From Candidatus Bathyarchaeota archaeon (GTDB taxonomy: Archaea > Thermoproteota > Bathyarchaeia > Bathyarchaeales > Bathycorpusculaceae), in NCBI GenBank assembly GCA_018396955.1, contig JAGTQI010000002.1:1-64000 (forward strand): a stretch of 64,000 nt of DNA. The letters run 5' to 3'. Below the pieces are notes generated by a model. The model did not search any database and was not told the DNA's origin. It was given only the letters and a program-made list of their open reading frames with translations. Shown here one piece after another: positions 16,835-26,192 of this stretch. A program made the translations under genes and the position numbers. Position 1 is the stretch's first letter. Every line of letters begins with the position of its first letter.

Positions 16835-17401
16835 TTGAAATTTGATTGTAGAGACTTGGCTCTAACAGCGGTTTTTGCGGCGCTTTACGCCATAATTAAC
16901 ATTGTACAGACAATGACGAGTGGCCCAATAACATATGGACCAGTTCAGCTGCGCCTTGCTGACTGTCTAATAGCTTTATCGGCACTGTTCGGATGGCCTT
17001 TGGCTATTGGAGTTGGAATTGGCTGTTTCAGTAATGTATACTATATGCTGGACCCGGTTGACATTATTATAGGGCCTATTGTGAATTTTGCGGCGGCTTC
17101 CATTGTCTTTGCGTTGCGGAGGAGGAAACTTTTGGCATGCACTTCTGGCGCCTTGGTTGTTGGCGTTCCAATAGGTTTGTACTTGTACTATCTTTACGTG
17201 CAAGGCAACCCGATCATCCAGCAACAGACACCAAATTTTGGAGTTCCGCTGCCATTATGGTCGGCATTTGTCCTAAGTCTCGTAGTCAGCAGTTTGGTGG
17301 CTGTCTCCGTTATAGGATCTGCTCTGTTGAAGGCACTATCAAGACAAGGCGTTATAGATTCTTTGAGGGCGCGCGGGCTAAAAGTGATTGAGGAAAAGTG
17401 A
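16835..17401 (+). CDS. QueT-family transporter (ECF S-component-like, COG4708)
   Basis: A 188-residue membrane protein with about six hydrophobic segments. The opening CRDLALTAVFAALYAIINIV, the motif GPVQLRLADCLIALSALFGW and the acidic loop MLDPVDIIIGPIVNF are typical of the QueT/COG4708 family, thought to be substrate-binding S-components of ECF transporters importing queuosine or archaeosine precursors. Translation starts at TTG 16835, five bases after an excellent GGAGGTGA site. The ECF energising module (T, A, A') is 20 kb away at 37120-39601, consistent with a shared group II ECF arrangement. Confidence 0.85.
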   Translation: MKFDCRDLALTAVFAALYAIINIVQTMTSGPITYGPVQLRLADCLIALSALFGWPLAIGVGIGCFSNVYYMLDPVDIIIGPIVNFAAASIVFALRRRKLLACTSGALVVGVPIGLYLYYLYVQGNPIIQQQTPNFGVPLPLWSAFVLSLVVSSLVAVSVIGSALLKALSRQGVIDSLRARGLKVIEEK

Positions 17402-17410
17402 CGCTGTTGA

Positions 17411-20086
17411 TTACATGAAGCGTTCCAGTTTCGTTAAGCCTATTATTTCGTCGAAGCCCAAGCCTAACGCGTCTAAAACTTGGTCGAATGTTGATTGCAG
17501 ATAAGCCACATACTTATCCACGTCTATCTCGTTTTTTGTTGCCAGTTCCACCGGTTTTACATGGGGTTCATTTACCACTTTTACAAAGCTTATTAGGTCT
17601 CCGGCTTTCAGTTCCATTCCGCTTTCCTTTAGGATTTTTGCGGCTTTAACGTGCTGCGGTGTTGTCTTTGTGTAGCGCTCTGGTTCCTCGCCTAACACAA
17701 CGTTGAAGGCTAGTTCGTTTAGGCTTTCCCATTCGCGCCTCTTAAGGCGGATGTAGCAGTCGCGTATTGTTTGGATAATGTCTTTTTTGGCTGCTTCAAA
17801 GTCTGCTGGTGTTTTAACCATGGCTAGGCGTTCTTTCATTTTGTCAAAGGCCTTTTTGATGAACATGGGAATGTGGCGCTTCTTGCCTGTCAATCCCTTA
17901 ACGTCAACACTTCCGTCTTCCAGAACGCCTAGATAGTTCTTTTTGCGGGAGCTGAAGACTGCGTAGCGGTAAATCTTGTCCACGTCCAAGCCCATTTTCA
18001 GCTCCCGTTCAGTCCATACTTCGAGTTCGTGTATCTGCTCTTTTGATGGGTTTTTTAGGAAGACGCTGTCCGTGTCTCCGTAAAGAACTTGAATTTTAAG
18101 TTCTTCAGCCCTCTTAATTATCTGGGTTATGGCGTGTCTCCCTATGGCCGCTGTTGCTTCTGCTACTGGTGGGCAGTAGAGGTCAAAGGTTTCTGCCCCA
18201 AAAACGCCATAGCTGGCGTTTAAAATGACTTTTAATGCGCCTTGAATAATATTGTACCAGCTTCTAACATCTGGCGGCAAGGCTTTGTCCTTTGATTTCG
18301 GCTTGTACCATTGGACACGCAAGTCCCTAAGAGAGCCTATTAAGAGGCTTTCTAGGGCACGCTTTTTCCGGCAGACCCAGTGGGGCGTGTCTGGCACAAG
18401 GTTTGTTTGGCATTCCGTATGCCGGCACAAGATGGACTGGTAGCCTAGGTTCCAAACTTTAATTATTGATGGGTATAGACTTGGGAAGTCCATGACGGCG
18501 ACGTTGAAGTGGACGCCTGGCACTGGTTCGACGACTATGGCGCCCTTGTACTTTTTACCTTTTATTATGGCTTTTGTAGCTGTCTTTCCCTTTAGGGCTA
18601 GTATGTCTTCAGCATTTGGTATCAGCATGTTTTTTCTGCGGTGCTCACGGTGCATGAAGTTCCTTATCCAGCGGGAAACTCCTTGCCGGCTTACATCCTC
18701 CATCGGCATGCTGCTTATCCTAGATAAAAGGAGGATTAGCTTCAAGACTAGTTCATCTTCGAAACTTGTGAGTTTGTAGGTGATTTCAGCATCTCTAAAG
18801 CAGTATTTTGCGAGTTCTGTGTAAGTTAATTCGCCTATGCCCTTTTCCAGCGTTATTTTGTCTAAGCCAACGAGTGCCTTGCCGACATCGCCTAATGTCA
18901 CGTCTCGGTAGCGGTTGTTAAAGGCGTAAATTTGTATGGAGCGGTTGAAGAAGAACTTGTAGAGGTCTATGTGCACTCCATACTTTAGGAGGCAAACCCT
19001 CTTGCCAACCTCTATTGGAATTTCATCCCTTTTAAAACCGTGGTTTTCCGCTCTGTGCGCCAAATACCGTAGGTCGAAGTCGTCGCCGTTAAAGGTTATC
19101 ACAAAAGGGTAGTCCCACAAAACCTCAAAAACAGCCCTTATAAGCTTCTCTTCAGAGTCAAAATATTCTATTTGTACGTTTGCAGGTAAACGTTCTGAGC
19201 CCTCGCGGACACCTTCCCTTTTTAGGAGGAGAACTCGCTTTTGTCCGTCTGAACTGTATAGGGAGACGCATACTATTGGGTAGGCTGCCTCACGCGGGTC
19301 TGGCATCCGTGTTGGTATGGGTGAGTAAACTTCAATGTCCATGGCGACATAGCGGAACTTTGGGGCTGGATATTCAAGGAGCCTAGCCCACTGTTCAATG
19401 TATTGGAGCTCTTCAGCGTCAGCCTCCTTAAAAATGCTAACGATTTGCTGAACCATTTTCTCCACTACTTCTAAGCGTTTTGGCACAAGATTGCCATCCT
19501 TAACCTCGTAAACCATGCCGGGCAAAAGTCCACGATCATAAATGTAGGATTGGTAATATTTTATCTTGGACTCCCAAACCTTAATGGATTCGGCGGAGAC
19601 TGGGACATCTGCAATCTTTGGAAAGTCTTCTGGAATAATGTCTCTTATGCAACCTCTTGGGCGTCCCCCAACAGCCAAAGGGTCCTTAGCCACAATTTTT
19701 GTCAATTTGACCGGCTTATCCAAGAGGGGGTCAAACTTCTCCTCAATTTCGAAGTGGTCAAAGCCCGGATGCTTCACCAAACGGTCAATTTTTTCAAGCT
19801 CGAGGGGCGAGAGGTTCGTGTAGCAATAGGGCTTATGCCCCGTATTATCATACCAGAAGTAGATTCGCCCAGAATTTGGCTCGTAAAGCTTGATTAGGGC
19901 TTTTCCAGCTTTGCCATCATAAGTGGCTGAAACAAAGTATGATGGTGGAAGGTTTAGTGCTGTCAGCTGGAAACCCCGCTGTTTTCGCTCTTTTTCTAAG
20001 GATTCTGTGAAGGGTAGGGCTTCCTCTCTGGCTTCTTGTGGCTTAGCCACAAACATTGAAAACTCGTCTAAGCGTCTCTGAGCCAT
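17411..20086 (-). CDS. DNA polymerase, family B
   Basis: An 891-residue replicative-type polymerase with proofreading. The N-terminal domain is followed by the 3'-5' exonuclease with Exo I AMDIEVYSP (D250, E252), Exo II TFNGDDFDL (331-339) and Exo III YCFRDAEIT (428-436); polymerase motif A is MDFPSLYPSII (532-542), motif B KVILNASYGVFG (619-630) and motif C YGDTDSV (669-675). All catalytic carboxylates are present and no intein interrupts the motifs. It converges on the QueT gene and is divergent from the methyltransferase gene. It is probably a main chromosomal PolB; I cannot tell which archaeal PolB class from sequence alone. Confidence 0.95.
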   Translation of the reverse strand: MAQRRLDEFSMFVAKPQEAREEALPFTESLEKERKQRGFQLTALNLPPSYFVSATYDGKAGKALIKLYEPNSGRIYFWYDNTGHKPYCYTNLSPLELEKIDRLVKHPGFDHFEIEEKFDPLLDKPVKLTKIVAKDPLAVGGRPRGCIRDIIPEDFPKIADVPVSAESIKVWESKIKYYQSYIYDRGLLPGMVYEVKDGNLVPKRLEVVEKMVQQIVSIFKEADAEELQYIEQWARLLEYPAPKFRYVAMDIEVYSPIPTRMPDPREAAYPIVCVSLYSSDGQKRVLLLKREGVREGSERLPANVQIEYFDSEEKLIRAVFEVLWDYPFVITFNGDDFDLRYLAHRAENHGFKRDEIPIEVGKRVCLLKYGVHIDLYKFFFNRSIQIYAFNNRYRDVTLGDVGKALVGLDKITLEKGIGELTYTELAKYCFRDAEITYKLTSFEDELVLKLILLLSRISSMPMEDVSRQGVSRWIRNFMHREHRRKNMLIPNAEDILALKGKTATKAIIKGKKYKGAIVVEPVPGVHFNVAVMDFPSLYPSIIKVWNLGYQSILCRHTECQTNLVPDTPHWVCRKKRALESLLIGSLRDLRVQWYKPKSKDKALPPDVRSWYNIIQGALKVILNASYGVFGAETFDLYCPPVAEATAAIGRHAITQIIKRAEELKIQVLYGDTDSVFLKNPSKEQIHELEVWTERELKMGLDVDKIYRYAVFSSRKKNYLGVLEDGSVDVKGLTGKKRHIPMFIKKAFDKMKERLAMVKTPADFEAAKKDIIQTIRDCYIRLKRREWESLNELAFNVVLGEEPERYTKTTPQHVKAAKILKESGMELKAGDLISFVKVVNEPHVKPVELATKNEIDVDKYVAYLQSTFDQVLDALGLGFDEIIGLTKLERFM

Positions 20087-20309
20087 AACCGCTCTTAACC
20101 TAAACTAAATATCACCAGCAACAGACTAAAAACCTTACTAGACGGGAACTTGCGAATTTCAATAACCATTAACCATTTTAACCATAAAATCAGCGAGTAC
20201 TACTGTTCCATTTATCCTTTGTTCTGTTGGAAAATGTCCGCATTATCCTTTATAGAAAATTTTAATCCTAAAAGTGCTTTTCTATTGCTGTTTAGCCTGG
20301 TGGAAAGGA

Positions 20310-21662
20310 ATGCTTAGAGAGGCTTGGTCTCTGGCTATTGAGGCTTTAAGCTGGATGGAGAAGGAACAAATAAGCGAGCGTTTAGCTATAGCAAGGACAG
20401 CCAAACAGCTGGAGATAAGCGATATTGACGCTTTACGCTTCGCTCATGGTCTTATCTGTGAAACCGTCAGGCGCCGCAACCTCATAGACCGCTTCATAAA
20501 CGAGGTTTTGAAGCCCAATTCCATAAGCGAGTTCACTTTGGGCGTCCAATCTTTTTTAAGGCTTTATGTTTATCAGACAAGGGTTGCCAAAAACTGGGCT
20601 AAATTTGATGTTGAAGAGGCGAAAAACATCGTGAGGCTTGCCCGTTCAATTTTGGGCTGGAGAACACTTCAAAGCATTGAGCCCTTTCTAGGCTTGCTCT
20701 TAACAGAAAACCCAAAAAACCTTCTAAAAAATGTGGGGGACGATGAAAGGGTTGGACTTTTAACTTTTCACCCCACATGGTTTGTGCGTTACTGCATCAA
20801 GCTTTTCGGAAGAAAAGAAGCAATAACAATGCTGGAGGCAAACTTGAAGACGCCTCCAACCTATATTAGGCTCAACACGTTGAAAGGCAACGAAAATGAG
20901 ATTTTGGCGAGACTAGTCGAAGAAAAAATAAGAGTTGAAAAGGTTGAGGGGTTACGCTACGCCTACAAAGTTTTAGGCACCAAAACCCCATTAACGAGGA
21001 CAAAAAGCTTCGGTGAAGGCTTATTCTACATTCAGGATAAGGCTAGCTGTTATGCGGCTGAAGTGGCAAACCCACATCCGGGAACGGTGCTTTTAGACGT
21101 TTGTGCAGCTCCAGGTGCCAAAACCAGCTATTTAGCTCAGCTTATGCAGAACCGTGGCGCAATCTATTCAATAGACTTTTCGAGGCGAAGGATGAGTGTT
21201 TGGAAAAGCGAAATATTAAGGATGGGTGTGGAAATCGCCGAGCCAATAGTTGCTGATGCATGTAACCCGCTGCCACTCTCTATACAGGCTGACATGGTGG
21301 TTTTAGACCCCCCCTGCACAAGTACCGGAGCCTTCGCAAAGATTCCATCAGCCAAGTGGAGGCTAACACAGCGCTCTGTTGAGAAGATGGCTGAAATCCA
21401 ATGGCAAATGCTGGAAAACTGCACTGAAAAAGTCAAGAAAGGCGGTACACTAATCTATTCTACATGCAGTATAACAGTCGAAGAAAACGAAATGCTAATT
21501 GAAAGATTTTTGAAGTGGCATCCGGAGTTTTCGCTGGCTGAAATAACCCCAAAAATCGGGCTTCCCGGGTTAAGAGGCTTGGAAAAATGTCAGAGGCTTT
21601 ACCCACATATCCACGAGTGCAACGGTTTCTTCATAGCAAAACTGTTAAGGGACAAAACATAA
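20310..21662 (+). CDS. RsmB/NOP2-Sun family RNA m5C methyltransferase
   Basis: A 450-residue protein with an N-terminal all-helical NusB-like RNA-binding domain (about residues 1-130) and a Rossmann SAM methyltransferase domain (about 245-450). Motif I is DVCAAPGAKTSYLA (263-276), motif IV DPPCTSTG with C336 and motif VI STCSITVEENE with nucleophile C386. It methylates cytosine-5 in rRNA or tRNA. The start is ATG 20310 (MLREAWSLAIEAL); 12 upstream in-frame residues look non-native. A NusB-Sun arrangement is typical of bacterial RsmB and less universal in archaea. Confidence 0.9.
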   Translation: MLREAWSLAIEALSWMEKEQISERLAIARTAKQLEISDIDALRFAHGLICETVRRRNLIDRFINEVLKPNSISEFTLGVQSFLRLYVYQTRVAKNWAKFDVEEAKNIVRLARSILGWRTLQSIEPFLGLLLTENPKNLLKNVGDDERVGLLTFHPTWFVRYCIKLFGRKEAITMLEANLKTPPTYIRLNTLKGNENEILARLVEEKIRVEKVEGLRYAYKVLGTKTPLTRTKSFGEGLFYIQDKASCYAAEVANPHPGTVLLDVCAAPGAKTSYLAQLMQNRGAIYSIDFSRRRMSVWKSEILRMGVEIAEPIVADACNPLPLSIQADMVVLDPPCTSTGAFAKIPSAKWRLTQRSVEKMAEIQWQMLENCTEKVKKGGTLIYSTCSITVEENEMLIERFLKWHPEFSLAEITPKIGLPGLRGLEKCQRLYPHIHECNGFFIAKLLRDKT

Positions 21663-21700
21663 CAATTATTTAAGGTGGCTTTGATTTAAAAGGGTGGAAA

Positions 21701-21980
21701 TTGACTGGGAGAATTGTAGAGGTTGAAGTGAATGCTCAGCAGGACACCGTGTTGAAGAGGAATTCGACTTAACACTTTACTCTGAAGAAGAAGGCAAAAG
21801 CCTAGAGCTCCCAACATTTGCAGTTTCTTCTATGGCGCTATTTTCCCGTATCTGGTGGCTTTGCAGTTTGGCAGAGCCTTCCCATGTGAAGAAAACAGAG
21901 ACATTTTCACTTCGGACTGCCCATACCGTCAAAAAGTTATGATTGAAATCAAAAGAGCTGAAAATGAAAAAAGAGTCTAA
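21701..21980 (+). pseudogene. Decayed TIGR04076-like small protein gene
   Basis: Three frames combine into one small protein: a start LTGRIVEVEVNAQ from TTG 21701 behind AGGGTGG, then AGHRVEEEFDLTLYSEEEGK, then FYGAIFPYLVALQFGRAFPC with ENRDIFTSDCPYRQKVMIEI to the TAA at 21978. The order V-x-G-H-K/R-V-x-E-E-F, a central Y-x-x-V/A-x-x-L-x-F-G-x-x-F-P and a C-P-x-x-x-x-V tail resembles TIGR04076-type proteins (roughly 90 residues, unknown function). At least two frameshifts are needed. Its end overlaps the convergent agmatinase stop by four bases. Confidence 0.5.
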
Positions 21981-22885
21981 CTCATTCTCGCCTTTTCTAT
22001 GCTACATAATACTTCAAAAATCACCTTAGCAGCATGAATAGCTGATAGTCCAGTGTCGTAGTTTGGCGCAATCTCAACCACGTCAAAACCGATAATGCGT
22101 CTGTCGCAAACACTGCATAATATGTCCAGCAAAGTGTGACTTTCAAGACCATCTGGTTCTGGATTTTGCACTGCTGGGGCATACGCGGGGTCTAGAACAT
22201 CCATATCCACAGAAACATAAACGCTTTTTACATCGGCGAGTTTTTGTTTCAAAAGCTTCAGCGCTTGCCCCGCCCCATCATTTATAATTTGTTGGGTTGT
22301 TATGAACTCTATTCCGGCTTTCTTTGCATAGTCAAGCTCTTCTTTGCAGACAGCCCTTGTGCCAACTTCCAAAATTTTAGTTAGCTTCAATTGTTCATTG
22401 AGCCTCCGCATAAAAGTTGCGTGAGAAACCTTCAAACCCATAAACTCATCCCGCAAATCAAGGTGGGCATCAAAACTCAATACAGCCGTCTTAGAAGCTT
22501 TGTTGCCGAAACCCTTCAAAACACCCAGTGTAACGGTGTGCTCCCCGCCAATAGTGACAGGTATTTTTCCAGCTTCCAATATTTCTTTGATTACTTTTGC
22601 AAGTCTTTCAAGGGTTTGCTCTGTGTCTGTGGAAATGTGCAAGTCGCCTAAATCATGGATCCGCAAATTTTCAACATCTATACAACTGCGGAAACTGTAG
22701 GTTTCAATGTTTAGGGAAGCCTCCCTTATGGCATATGGTCCAAACCTAGCTCCAGTTCGATAGGTGCTTGTAACGTCGAAGGGCACGCCCAAAACCACAT
22801 AGTCAGCTTCCTCAAAAGTTTTTTGAAAACCGCTGAAAACTGTGGAGTGCGAAACATAAAGGCTGCGGTGACTCATCCTCTGCAT
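21977..22885 (-). CDS. speB: Agmatinase-type ureohydrolase
   Basis: A 302-residue arginase/agmatinase family enzyme. Binuclear Mn2+ ligands are visible in GGEHTVTL, SFDAHLDLRDE and SVDMDVLDP; the family hydrolyses agmatine to putrescine and urea, or a related guanidino compound, in polyamine synthesis. Length is typical. MQRMSHRS gives two close possible starts. The protein could act on another guanidino substrate, since annotation within this family is not decisive without experiment. Confidence 0.88.
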   Translation of the reverse strand: MQRMSHRSLYVSHSTVFSGFQKTFEEADYVVLGVPFDVTSTYRTGARFGPYAIREASLNIETYSFRSCIDVENLRIHDLGDLHISTDTEQTLERLAKVIKEILEAGKIPVTIGGEHTVTLGVLKGFGNKASKTAVLSFDAHLDLRDEFMGLKVSHATFMRRLNEQLKLTKILEVGTRAVCKEELDYAKKAGIEFITTQQIINDGAGQALKLLKQKLADVKSVYVSVDMDVLDPAYAPAVQNPEPDGLESHTLLDILCSVCDRRIIGFDVVEIAPNYDTGLSAIHAAKVIFEVLCSIEKARMS

Positions 22886-22918
22886 CCCCTTATGAGCCGA
22901 ATGGCTAAAAAGTTTAGT

Positions 22919-24410
22919 TTATGAAGTTCTAAACTCTTTCGCTCCACAATTAATAATTGAGGCCGCTTTGACGTGGCTCAAATGACTGCAAGAGACTTGT
23001 TGTGGTGAATAATTGGAGGCAGTGGCACCGCGCTTCCTTTTTCTAACGTAATAGGTTGTTGAAGCCAGAACAGTGAATATGGCTAGGATTATTATCAGCC
23101 AATGCGGTGGGAATCCCTCAGCGCTTGGAGTAACACCTTCCTCGTCAGATACAGCCTTGACAATATAACAGTCTTGCAGAGTTTCCAGCCTTGTCAAAGC
23201 ATTCCACAGAAAAGGTTATTATGGCATCTTCGATGCCCTAAATTCATTTTTGATTTCGCTTCCGTTTTCCACGGAAAACCACATAGGTTTGGCCTTTTAT
23301 GACTCCCAGACATAGGTCTCTTCGCCTATTTCAGCTCCATCCTATCAAAGTTTGCGTCTTCAGCGTGAAGCCTAACAATCACCATGCCCGCAGAAAACTT
23401 CCGTTAAACGGCGACTAGATTTCAGCCTTTGGCAACGTATTGTCAACCGTTATAGCAACTTTGTGTTTGGCTTTGTTTCCAGCCTCGTCAACGGCTTCAA
23501 GCGTCAAAACGTGAAGCCCATCATCTAGTGCTGCAGTGTCAAATTGCTGAGTGCATTGCCCCCATCACGTTCCATTAGCCTAGAAGTTTTCATCGATCGT
23601 AAGCTTGGCACTTAACAGGTTGTCGTCTTGTACATTAACCGAGACGCCCAGGCTTCCGGCGACATAGCTTCCATTATTTGATGTCAAAATTGCGGCTACC
23701 GGCGGATATCGGTCGTCAACTGTGTATAAGTAAATGTCTATAGCTATGTGTTTCCGGCATCGTCAACCGCGGAAACACGATAATTTACTGTTGTTCCATA
23801 TGGGAGTACTGATATCTCCGCAATATATAGTGTGCCGTTGAAATCCATTCTTTCAACATTCCAATCCTGTTCCATTATTGTAAGATAGCAAAAGCTCTTT
23901 TACGCCGCTGGCAAATGGGGCCCCATTGCATTCGCAATTATTAAAGCGGTTTCGTTGTAGTTGGGTTGGCTGGAACCCGCTCAATATAGGTTATGACTAG
24001 TGGGTGGAAGTCGCCGACTATATATGTGTACTCTTTTGAGCAGGCCTTTGTTTCCAGCCTTGTCACAGCGCGGACCACATAGGTGACCGCGGAGTTATAG
24101 CGTTTTGGCGGGATTTCTGCAAAATACAGATTGCCAGTTCTATTCATCTTTAGCCTAACAACTTCTTGGTTGTCGATTCTATAGTATAGGGTTGCGTTGG
24201 CTACTCCGCTTTTGGAATCTGTTATGTATGCCAAAACAAGCACGCTGTCCTCGTATTTGGGCTTTGTTGGGTACTGGAAACAGAATGAATCTTTTTAGGG
24301 GTTCAAGTCTCTGCGGTGGCACGCTTCAACTGTGAAACTTTGGGCAAGGCTTATTGTTAGGACTAAAAAAGGTTAGGGACAGAATTACAGTTGCTCTTCT
24401 TTTTTTGCAT
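22919..24410 (-). pseudogene. Decayed gene for an Ig-like-repeat surface protein
   Basis: The minus strand begins at ATG 24410 with a broken signal peptide (MQKK, then ATVILSLTF, then LVLTISLAQSFTVEA in three frames, the shifts falling at A7 and T6 runs). A long series of frame-broken beta-rich segments follows, such as VLAYITDSKSGVANATLYYR then YFAEIPPKRYNSAVTYVVRA at 24243-24050, and degraded copies of the same theme near 23500-23900. It ends with a transmembrane helix (HWLIIILAIFTVLASTTYYV) and RKRKRG near 23050-23110. This is the layout of an archaeal secreted, C-terminally anchored surface protein with tandem Ig-like domains. No frame is open for more than about 100 codons. Confidence 0.7.
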
Positions 24411-24582
24411 CCCCCCTTTCTCAAAACAAGGCACTACCATTTTATAGGAAAAATGGTTGTTTCGAAAAGGGAAATATCACGGGTTTAAGGGGCAAGACCG
24501 AGGCGAAAACGACAGTTTAAAGCATATGCTTTATTAACCATATTTGTTTCAATTAATGCATTAATTCCAGAAGGCAACCAGC

Positions 24583-24942
24583 ATGGGATTAAAGTCGAAG
24601 CTTAAAATCGAAAACATAGGTTTGCTTTTAGCCGCAGTTTTCTATGCTGCCTCCGGCTCGGCCTGTTTTATTGTATTGGCTACAATGGATTATGAGCTGG
24701 TTCACATAGGCTTGATCGGCATAATAAGCCTAGCCACAGCCTATGGCCTAATTAGGCAGAGGCGCTGGGCTTTATGGAGCGCCTTCGTCCTATTCTTCAC
24801 AAAAACAACTTTTGCCGCATCAATGCTCTACTATACCATGGGTGGCGACATCCTCATCGACACAACCATGATTCTGTACTTAGTCCTAACATGGGTTGCC
24901 ACAATTTATTTGGCTGCTAAGAGAAAGAAACTTCGATCTTAA
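24583..24942 (+). CDS. Small four-helix membrane protein, unknown function
   Basis: A 119-residue protein with four hydrophobic helices (NIGLLLAAVFYAASGSACFI, HIGLIGIISLATAYGLI, ALWSAFVLFFTKTTFAASML and TTMILYLVLTWVATIYLAA) and a basic C-terminus (KRKKLRS). It converges on the moeA pair with a four-base stop overlap. No family is recognised, but the regular helix pattern and intact frame support a real gene. Confidence 0.65.
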   Translation: MGLKSKLKIENIGLLLAAVFYAASGSACFIVLATMDYELVHIGLIGIISLATAYGLIRQRRWALWSAFVLFFTKTTFAASMLYYTMGGDILIDTTMILYLVLTWVATIYLAAKRKKLRS

Positions 24943-26192
24943 ACTCTGATGTTCTCCAAGTTCTTGAAAAGGTGAACCGTGACCCCCTCGCCCGCATCGA
25001 CGAACTGCTGGTTTTCGGGGATTTCTATAAATCCGTCAGCCCTTAATAGGGTTGTTATGGCTCCGGAAAGCCCAACTGGGACGGGTTCCGCCATGAACCG
25101 TTGGCTTTCGTCTCTTTTTATTTTCACCATAACGAATGTGCGTCTACCCCTTGCTGGAAACATTCGTGTTGACGCAAAAGCCCTAATGGTGGCAGCTTCC
25201 ACCGTTTTTCTTCCAGCCATACACTCTATAATTTGGCGGACAAGCAAATGAAAAATTAACAGCGCAGAGGTTGGGTGTCCGGGAAGAGCGAAAATGGGCT
25301 TGCCCTCTACTATAGCGATAGTTGTTGGCTTTCCGGGTTTTGTGGCTATTCCACAGACAATAACGCCCGGCTTTCCAAGAAAACTGAGAGTTTTTGGAAT
25401 AACGTCTTTCGGTCCAACTGAAACTCCGCCAGAAGTCACGACGATATCTGCTGATGTTAAAGCATGTCTCAATGCTTTTTCAATTTCATTCGGATCGTCT
25501 GGGAAAACCCCCAGATAAACTGGTTTTCCGCCACTTTCCATCACGGCCGTGCTTAGGCTGTAAGCGTTAATGTCATAGATTTTTCCTTGGGCAAGTGGCT
25601 TGCCTGGTTCGGTTATTTCAGCGCCTGTAGATAAAACTGCCACTCTTGGAATTTTGTAAACCTTGACTTTTGAAAGTCCAACCGCTGCTATGGCGCCAAT
25701 TTCTCGTGCACCTAAAATTTGCCCTTGCTTGACAACTGTTTCGCCCCTCTTTATGTCTGCTCCAGCTTTCATAACGTTTTCATCTTTTGCCACCGCAGCA
25801 TAAATGTAAATGTCGCTGTTTTTTCGCTCGGTGTCTTCAGCCATAACAACAGCGTCTGCACCCTCCGGGATTGGCGCGCCAGTCATTATTTCTGCTGCTG
25901 TCCCATGTTCCACCTTTATTTTTGGCATTTCCCCAACGTTTACCACTCCGCAAAGCTTCAGCTTCACTGGTCTATTTTCGTCTGCGCCGAAGGTGTCTTC
26001 GGATTTAACAGCATAGCCGTCTACTGTTGAGCGGTTAAAAGGCGGAATATCTAATGGGGCTACTACATCTTCTGCTAAAACGCGGTTATAAGCCTCCAAA
26101 AGCGAGACTTCCTCTATGCCTAGTGGTTTAACCGCAAAATGCTTTTCAATAGCCTTTTTCGCCTCTTCAAATGTGAATAGCTTCCTAAACAT
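24939..26192 (-). CDS. moeA: Molybdopterin molybdenumtransferase MoeA (second copy)
   Basis: A 417-residue MoeA that inserts molybdate or tungstate into adenylylated molybdopterin. Visible motifs: DVVAPLDIPPFNRSTVDGYA (N-terminal), EIMTGAPIPEGADAVV, the MoCF-binding domain with AVLSTGAEITEPGKPL and VTSGGVSVGPKDVIP, and ALPGHPTSALL before the C-terminal beta-barrel. It starts eight bases inside the end of the other moeA, so the two are translated together. Confidence 0.92.
   Translation of the reverse strand: MFRKLFTFEEAKKAIEKHFAVKPLGIEEVSLLEAYNRVLAEDVVAPLDIPPFNRSTVDGYAVKSEDTFGADENRPVKLKLCGVVNVGEMPKIKVEHGTAAEIMTGAPIPEGADAVVMAEDTERKNSDIYIYAAVAKDENVMKAGADIKRGETVVKQGQILGAREIGAIAAVGLSKVKVYKIPRVAVLSTGAEITEPGKPLAQGKIYDINAYSLSTAVMESGGKPVYLGVFPDDPNEIEKALRHALTSADIVVTSGGVSVGPKDVIPKTLSFLGKPGVIVCGIATKPGKPTTIAIVEGKPIFALPGHPTSALLIFHLLVRQIIECMAGRKTVEAATIRAFASTRMFPARGRRTFVMVKIKRDESQRFMAEPVPVGLSGAITTLLRADGFIEIPENQQFVDAGEGVTVHLFKNLENIRV

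Noticed and set aside
17411-20086. Inteins in the family B polymerase gene
   Set aside because: Motifs A, B and C are continuous and spacing is normal, so no intein is present.
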